This document shows, piece by piece, positions 60,792 to 64,000 of a stretch of DNA of 64,000 nt. The stretch is from NCBI RefSeq assembly GCF_019429535.1, contig NZ_JAHXZM010000003.1, forward strand, positions 186,001 to 250,000, read 5' to 3'. The DNA comes from Sphingomonas citricola. Lineage in GTDB: Bacteria > Pseudomonadota > Alphaproteobacteria > Sphingomonadales > Sphingomonadaceae. Below the pieces are notes generated by a model. It was not told the origin of the DNA and ran no database searches. It was given only the letters and a program-made list of their open reading frames with translations. The position numbers were made by a program, and so were the translations under genes. Each line of letters opens with the position of its first letter. Within the stretch, counting starts at the first letter, position 1.

Positions 60792-63523
60792 CAGAACTGC
60801 GTCCCTACGTTGAAGGTAACAAGTTTGGGGTCGTCGCCCGGCTGGGTGACGAGTGCCTTGGCCAGATCGATGCGCAGCGGCCCGAACGGCGAATTCCAGT
60901 TCACGCCGACACCGACGGTCACGCGCGGCTTGGGCGAATCGCCCAGATATTGCTCCTGGAACGGATTGGCGCGGATCAGCGGGCTGTTCGGCACCACGCC
61001 GTTGCAGGTGTTGCCCGTGCCCGGCACGCCAGCGGAGCAGATCGTCGTCGCGATCGTGCCGTCGGCTAGCGTGTAGGTGTAGAGCGGGCTGCCCGCGGTG
61101 TTGGTCAGCGGCAGCGGCAGCACGACGGTCTTTCCGTCGATGACAGTCGTGGGGAACACCGCGGTCAGCGGCGGACGCTTCAGACCGAACAGGCTGCCGA
61201 CCTGCGCGTAGATCGACGGGCGCAGCCCCAGCTCGCGCGCGCCCGAACCCAGCGGCAGCTCGAGCTCGACCTTGGCGAGATAATAGGCGCGGCCACCCAG
61301 CGCGTCGTCGGTGATCTGGCTGCGATCGGTCTGCAGGATCTGGTTGCCGCTCGCATCGACCGTGTACGGGGTCCGCAGCACGCGCGGGCCGACGCCGCGG
61401 ATGTCGAACCCGCGGAACTGCGGCATGCCGAGGTAGAAGCGGTCGTTGATGCGGATACGGTCGTTGCCGTCGGCGCGCGCGCCCTCGAGCGAATGGATAT
61501 AGCCGCCCTCGCCGGTCACCGATGCGACGAAGCCCTTGCCCAGGCCCTTGAACTTCGCCGCTTCGACGCGCGAGCGGATGTATTTCACATCACCGCCGAG
61601 TCCCGCGAAATCCTGGCTGAACGACAGGCGCTGCCCCGCGGTCGGACGCAGGCGGCTGTTGAGGCTGTCGTAGATCAGCGAATAGCCGATCGACGAGGTG
61701 AAGCGATTGCCGAGCGCGGAGCAGAGATAGCTGCCCGCCTTCAAAACGTCGCACTGGCCGTTGGTGAAGAAGGTGTTCCGGTCGAGCGTCACCTCGTCGT
61801 ACGACAGGCCGTAGCGGCCCGCGAGCTGCCAATATTCGGTCAGCGGCACGCCGGCGCGGACCTGAAACCCGGTCGACACCTGGCCGTAGGTCGTGTTGCG
61901 GTCGTTCCCGATGTAATTGAACGAGTTATAATCGCGACGGAAGACGTCGACGCCGACCGCGATGTTGCGATCGAACAGATACGGCTCGGTGAAGCCGAGC
62001 TCGATCGACTTCGAATAGCTCGAATAATTGACGCCGGCGCGCAGCTCCTGTCCGCGACCGCGGAAGTTGCGCTGCGTGATGTTCGCCTGGATGATGAAGC
62101 GTTCGAGGCTCGAATAGCCCGCCGACAGCTGGAGCTCACCGGTCGACTTCTCCTCAACGTTCGCATTCAGCACGACCCGGTCGGGTGAGGAGCCCTGCTC
62201 CTGCTTGATCTCGAACTTGTCCTGGAAATAGCCGAGCGAGTTGATGCGGTCCTGGCTGCGCTTGACCTGGAAACTGTTGAACGCGTCCCCCTCGGCCAGG
62301 CGGACCTCGCGTCGGATCACCTTATCCTGCGTCTGGGTGTTGCCGGTGATCTCGACCCGCTCGACGTAGGTCCGCTGCGCCTGCGCGATGTGGAAATTGA
62401 TCGACATCGTGAGCGAATCACGGTCGCGGTTATATTCCGGCGCGACGTCGGTGAACGCGTAGCCGAACAGACCTGTCGTCTGGCTGAGGCTGTCGATCGT
62501 GTCCTCGACCGCCTTGGCGTTGTACCAATCGCCCTTCTTGATCGCGAGCGTCTTGGCGAGCTGCTTGCCGTCGAAATCACGAATGTCGCTGTCGACGGTG
62601 ATATCGCCGAATTTGTAGCGCGGGCCTTCCTCCACCACGTAGGTGATGATGAAGTCCTTCTTGTCCGGCGTCAGCTCGGCGACCGCCGAGGTGACGCGGA
62701 AATCGGCGTAACCCTGCGTCAGGTAGAACTGGCGCAGCTTCTGCTGGTCGTAGGCGAGCCGGTCCTGGTCGTACGACGTGTTGGACGACAGCAGGCGGAA
62801 GAAGCGCGATTCCTTGGTCGCCATCTGCGCGCGCAGTTCGCCGTCGTCGAACTTCTCGTTGCCCAGGATGTTAATCTGGCGGACCTTGGACTTCGGCCCC
62901 TCGCTGATCTCGAACACCACGTCGACGCGGTTCTGGTCGAGGTTGACCATCTTGGGATCGACCGACGCCGCGAACCGGCCCTGGCGGCGATACAGCTCGA
63001 CGATGCGCGCGACGTCGGCGCGCACCGCGGAACGCGTGAAGATCTGCCGCGGCTTGAGCTTGATCTCCTTAGTGATCTTGTCTTCCTTCAGGCGCTTGTT
63101 GCCCTCAAGGATGACGCGATTGATGATCGGATTTTCGCGCACGCGGATTACGATGTCGCCCGTCGCCGCACCCGAGATCGAGACGTCGGCGAACAGGTCG
63201 CTCGCGTACAGATCCTTGATCGCCTGATCGAGCAGCTCGTTGTTGTACGGCTGTCCCTGCCGCAGCTTGGTGTAGCTGAGCGCGGTCTCGGGCTCGATGC
63301 GCTGCGTGCCGTCGACTCGCAGCGTCTTGATGACGCCTCCGGTCGCGGGGGCGGCGGGCGCGGTTGCGGCGGGTGCCGTCGCGGCCGTGGTCGTCGGCGC
63401 GCGCTGCGCAGCCGGCGCGGTCTGCGCGGCGGCGGCGAGCGGCAGCCCGGCGAGGATGGTGCAGCCCAGCAGCGCCGGCAGGGCGCGCGCCCGCGAAGTC
63501 GAAACGTTCAGAACCGTCACCAT
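60791..63523 (-). CDS. bamA: BamA outer-membrane assembly factor
   Basis: Central Omp85 barrel that inserts outer-membrane proteins; 910 residues. A signal region and Ala/Thr/Pro linker (to about residue 60) precede five POTRA domains (about 65-440) and a 16-strand barrel. Family landmarks are RGFDIRGVGPR (the VRGF-type L6 loop) and the C-terminal aromatic ending NVGTQF. The Ala/Thr-rich N-terminal spacer is longer than in E. coli. Confidence 0.97.
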   Translation of the reverse strand: MVTVLNVSTSRARALPALLGCTILAGLPLAAAAQTAPAAQRAPTTTAATAPAATAPAAPATGGVIKTLRVDGTQRIEPETALSYTKLRQGQPYNNELLDQAIKDLYASDLFADVSISGAATGDIVIRVRENPIINRVILEGNKRLKEDKITKEIKLKPRQIFTRSAVRADVARIVELYRRQGRFAASVDPKMVNLDQNRVDVVFEISEGPKSKVRQINILGNEKFDDGELRAQMATKESRFFRLLSSNTSYDQDRLAYDQQKLRQFYLTQGYADFRVTSAVAELTPDKKDFIITYVVEEGPRYKFGDITVDSDIRDFDGKQLAKTLAIKKGDWYNAKAVEDTIDSLSQTTGLFGYAFTDVAPEYNRDRDSLTMSINFHIAQAQRTYVERVEITGNTQTQDKVIRREVRLAEGDAFNSFQVKRSQDRINSLGYFQDKFEIKQEQGSSPDRVVLNANVEEKSTGELQLSAGYSSLERFIIQANITQRNFRGRGQELRAGVNYSSYSKSIELGFTEPYLFDRNIAVGVDVFRRDYNSFNYIGNDRNTTYGQVSTGFQVRAGVPLTEYWQLAGRYGLSYDEVTLDRNTFFTNGQCDVLKAGSYLCSALGNRFTSSIGYSLIYDSLNSRLRPTAGQRLSFSQDFAGLGGDVKYIRSRVEAAKFKGLGKGFVASVTGEGGYIHSLEGARADGNDRIRINDRFYLGMPQFRGFDIRGVGPRVLRTPYTVDASGNQILQTDRSQITDDALGGRAYYLAKVELELPLGSGARELGLRPSIYAQVGSLFGLKRPPLTAVFPTTVIDGKTVVLPLPLTNTAGSPLYTYTLADGTIATTICSAGVPGTGNTCNGVVPNSPLIRANPFQEQYLGDSPKPRVTVGVGVNWNSPFGPLRIDLAKALVTQPGDDPKLVTFNVGTQF

Positions 63524-63581
63524 GTTACCTTCGAGAAAACCCGTTGCGCTCCCGGGCCGCGCCCGCCCTGCAACACTTGGT

Positions 63582-64000
63582 TCAGCCGATCAAGCCGGCC
63601 AGGTGCCGCCATAGTCCGAAGTTGCCGAGATCGTTGAACGTCACCAGCATCATCAACGCCAGCACCGCCGCCAATCCGCCGCGATAGGCCCACTCCTGCG
63701 CTTCCGGGCCTACCGGTTTCCGCCTGATCGCCTCGATCAGATAGAACAACAGGTGCCCCCCATCCAGCATCGGCACTGGCAGCAGGTTGATGAACCCCAG
63801 ATTGATGGACACGAGCGCGAGCAGGAACACGAACGCGTCCCAGCCAAGCGTGATCTGCTCGCCAGATACTTTGGCGATCGCGAGCGGCCCGCCCAATTCC
63901 TTGACCGATCGACGCCCGGACACGATCTGCCCGACCGTCTCCACCATCATCTGCAGGATGTCGCCGGTGCGGCGCACCGCGACGACCGGTGCCTCGAACA
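63582..64000 (-). CDS. rseP: RseP-type site-2 protease, 5' end outside window
   Basis: C-terminal part (about 139 codons) of an intramembrane zinc protease that cleaves anti-sigma factors. The LDG motif containing the third zinc ligand is seen (LLPVPMLDGGHLLFYLIE), followed by a last membrane helix. The HExxH and PDZ parts lie beyond position 64000. It precedes bamA by 58 bases, the usual rseP-bamA-ompH order. Confidence 0.9.
   Translation of the reverse strand, partial: FEAPVVAVRRTGDILQMMVETVGQIVSGRRSVKELGGPLAIAKVSGEQITLGWDAFVFLLALVSINLGFINLLPVPMLDGGHLLFYLIEAIRRKPVGPEAQEWAYRGGLAAVLALMMLVTFNDLGNFGLWRHLAGLIG

Noticed and set aside
1..64000. CRISPR arrays, insertion sequences, prophage or defence islands
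   Set aside because: No regularly spaced repeats, transposase, integrase, capsid or recognised defence genes were seen; gene content is chromosomal housekeeping and transport.

Overview
The window looks like a chromosomal segment of a sphingomonad (Alphaproteobacteria, Sphingomonadales). The DNA is very GC-rich. Gene order is alphaproteobacterial: dusB-ntrBC-ntrYX-hfq-hflX, a fused ispDF, and fabZ-ompH-bamA-rseP. Outer-membrane uptake relies on TonB receptors and a TorF-type porin. No insertion sequence, prophage, CRISPR array or rRNA gene was found. Genes are densely packed, with many 1-4 base stop/start overlaps. Long antisense open frames are everywhere and were treated as composition shadows.

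Layout. 1-1629: most of a ZnuD-like TonB receptor (minus). 1726-10542 (minus): a potassium block led by a TorF-family porin, then an unlisted 27-residue membrane peptide, kdpF, kdpA, kdpB, kdpC, kdpD and kdpE. 10781-15795 (plus): a cobalamin riboswitch and an overlapping btuB-btuF-btuC-btuD uptake operon, followed by an acyl-CoA dehydrogenase. 17065-23628: a sugar-acid locus with a stand-alone LuxR-type HTH protein, a GntP permease, a GntR/FCD regulator, gluconate kinase, a GH3 beta-glucosidase and an SMP-30/gluconolactonase. Together these could turn glucosides into 6-phosphogluconate. 23636-25285: a three-PAS diguanylate cyclase. 25346-29177: a PaoABC-like molybdenum aldehyde oxidoreductase. 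29265-32987: a DHH phosphoesterase, a membrane metallophosphoesterase, an I78 inhibitor lipoprotein and RNase D. 33134-40725: aspS, an APC permease, carbonic anhydrase, lipA, a RatA/COQ10 protein, a CinA/PncC amidase, a small secreted protein and ispDF.

40814-49917 (plus) is the nitrogen and RNA-regulation block: dusB, ntrB, ntrC, ntrY, ntrX, hfq and hflX. Two things stand out. Hfq is a tandem protein with two complete Sm domains, and NtrX has lost the GAFTGA loop that contacts sigma-54. 49943-58749 (minus) is a ten-gene block running mltB-like, RlpA/SPOR, D,D-carboxypeptidase, tmk, holB, metG, tatD-like, MBL hydrolase, an unlisted 54-residue membrane protein, mazG. 58845-64000 holds tRNA-Ser(UGA), a PilZ protein, L31, and the fabZ-ompH-bamA-rseP envelope operon (rseP cut by the window end).

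I see no obviously new multi-gene defence or mobile system. The most unusual items are the tandem Hfq, the kdp-associated microprotein and porin, NtrX without GAFTGA, and several unassigned palindromic sites in the gluconate, btu and mazG leaders.
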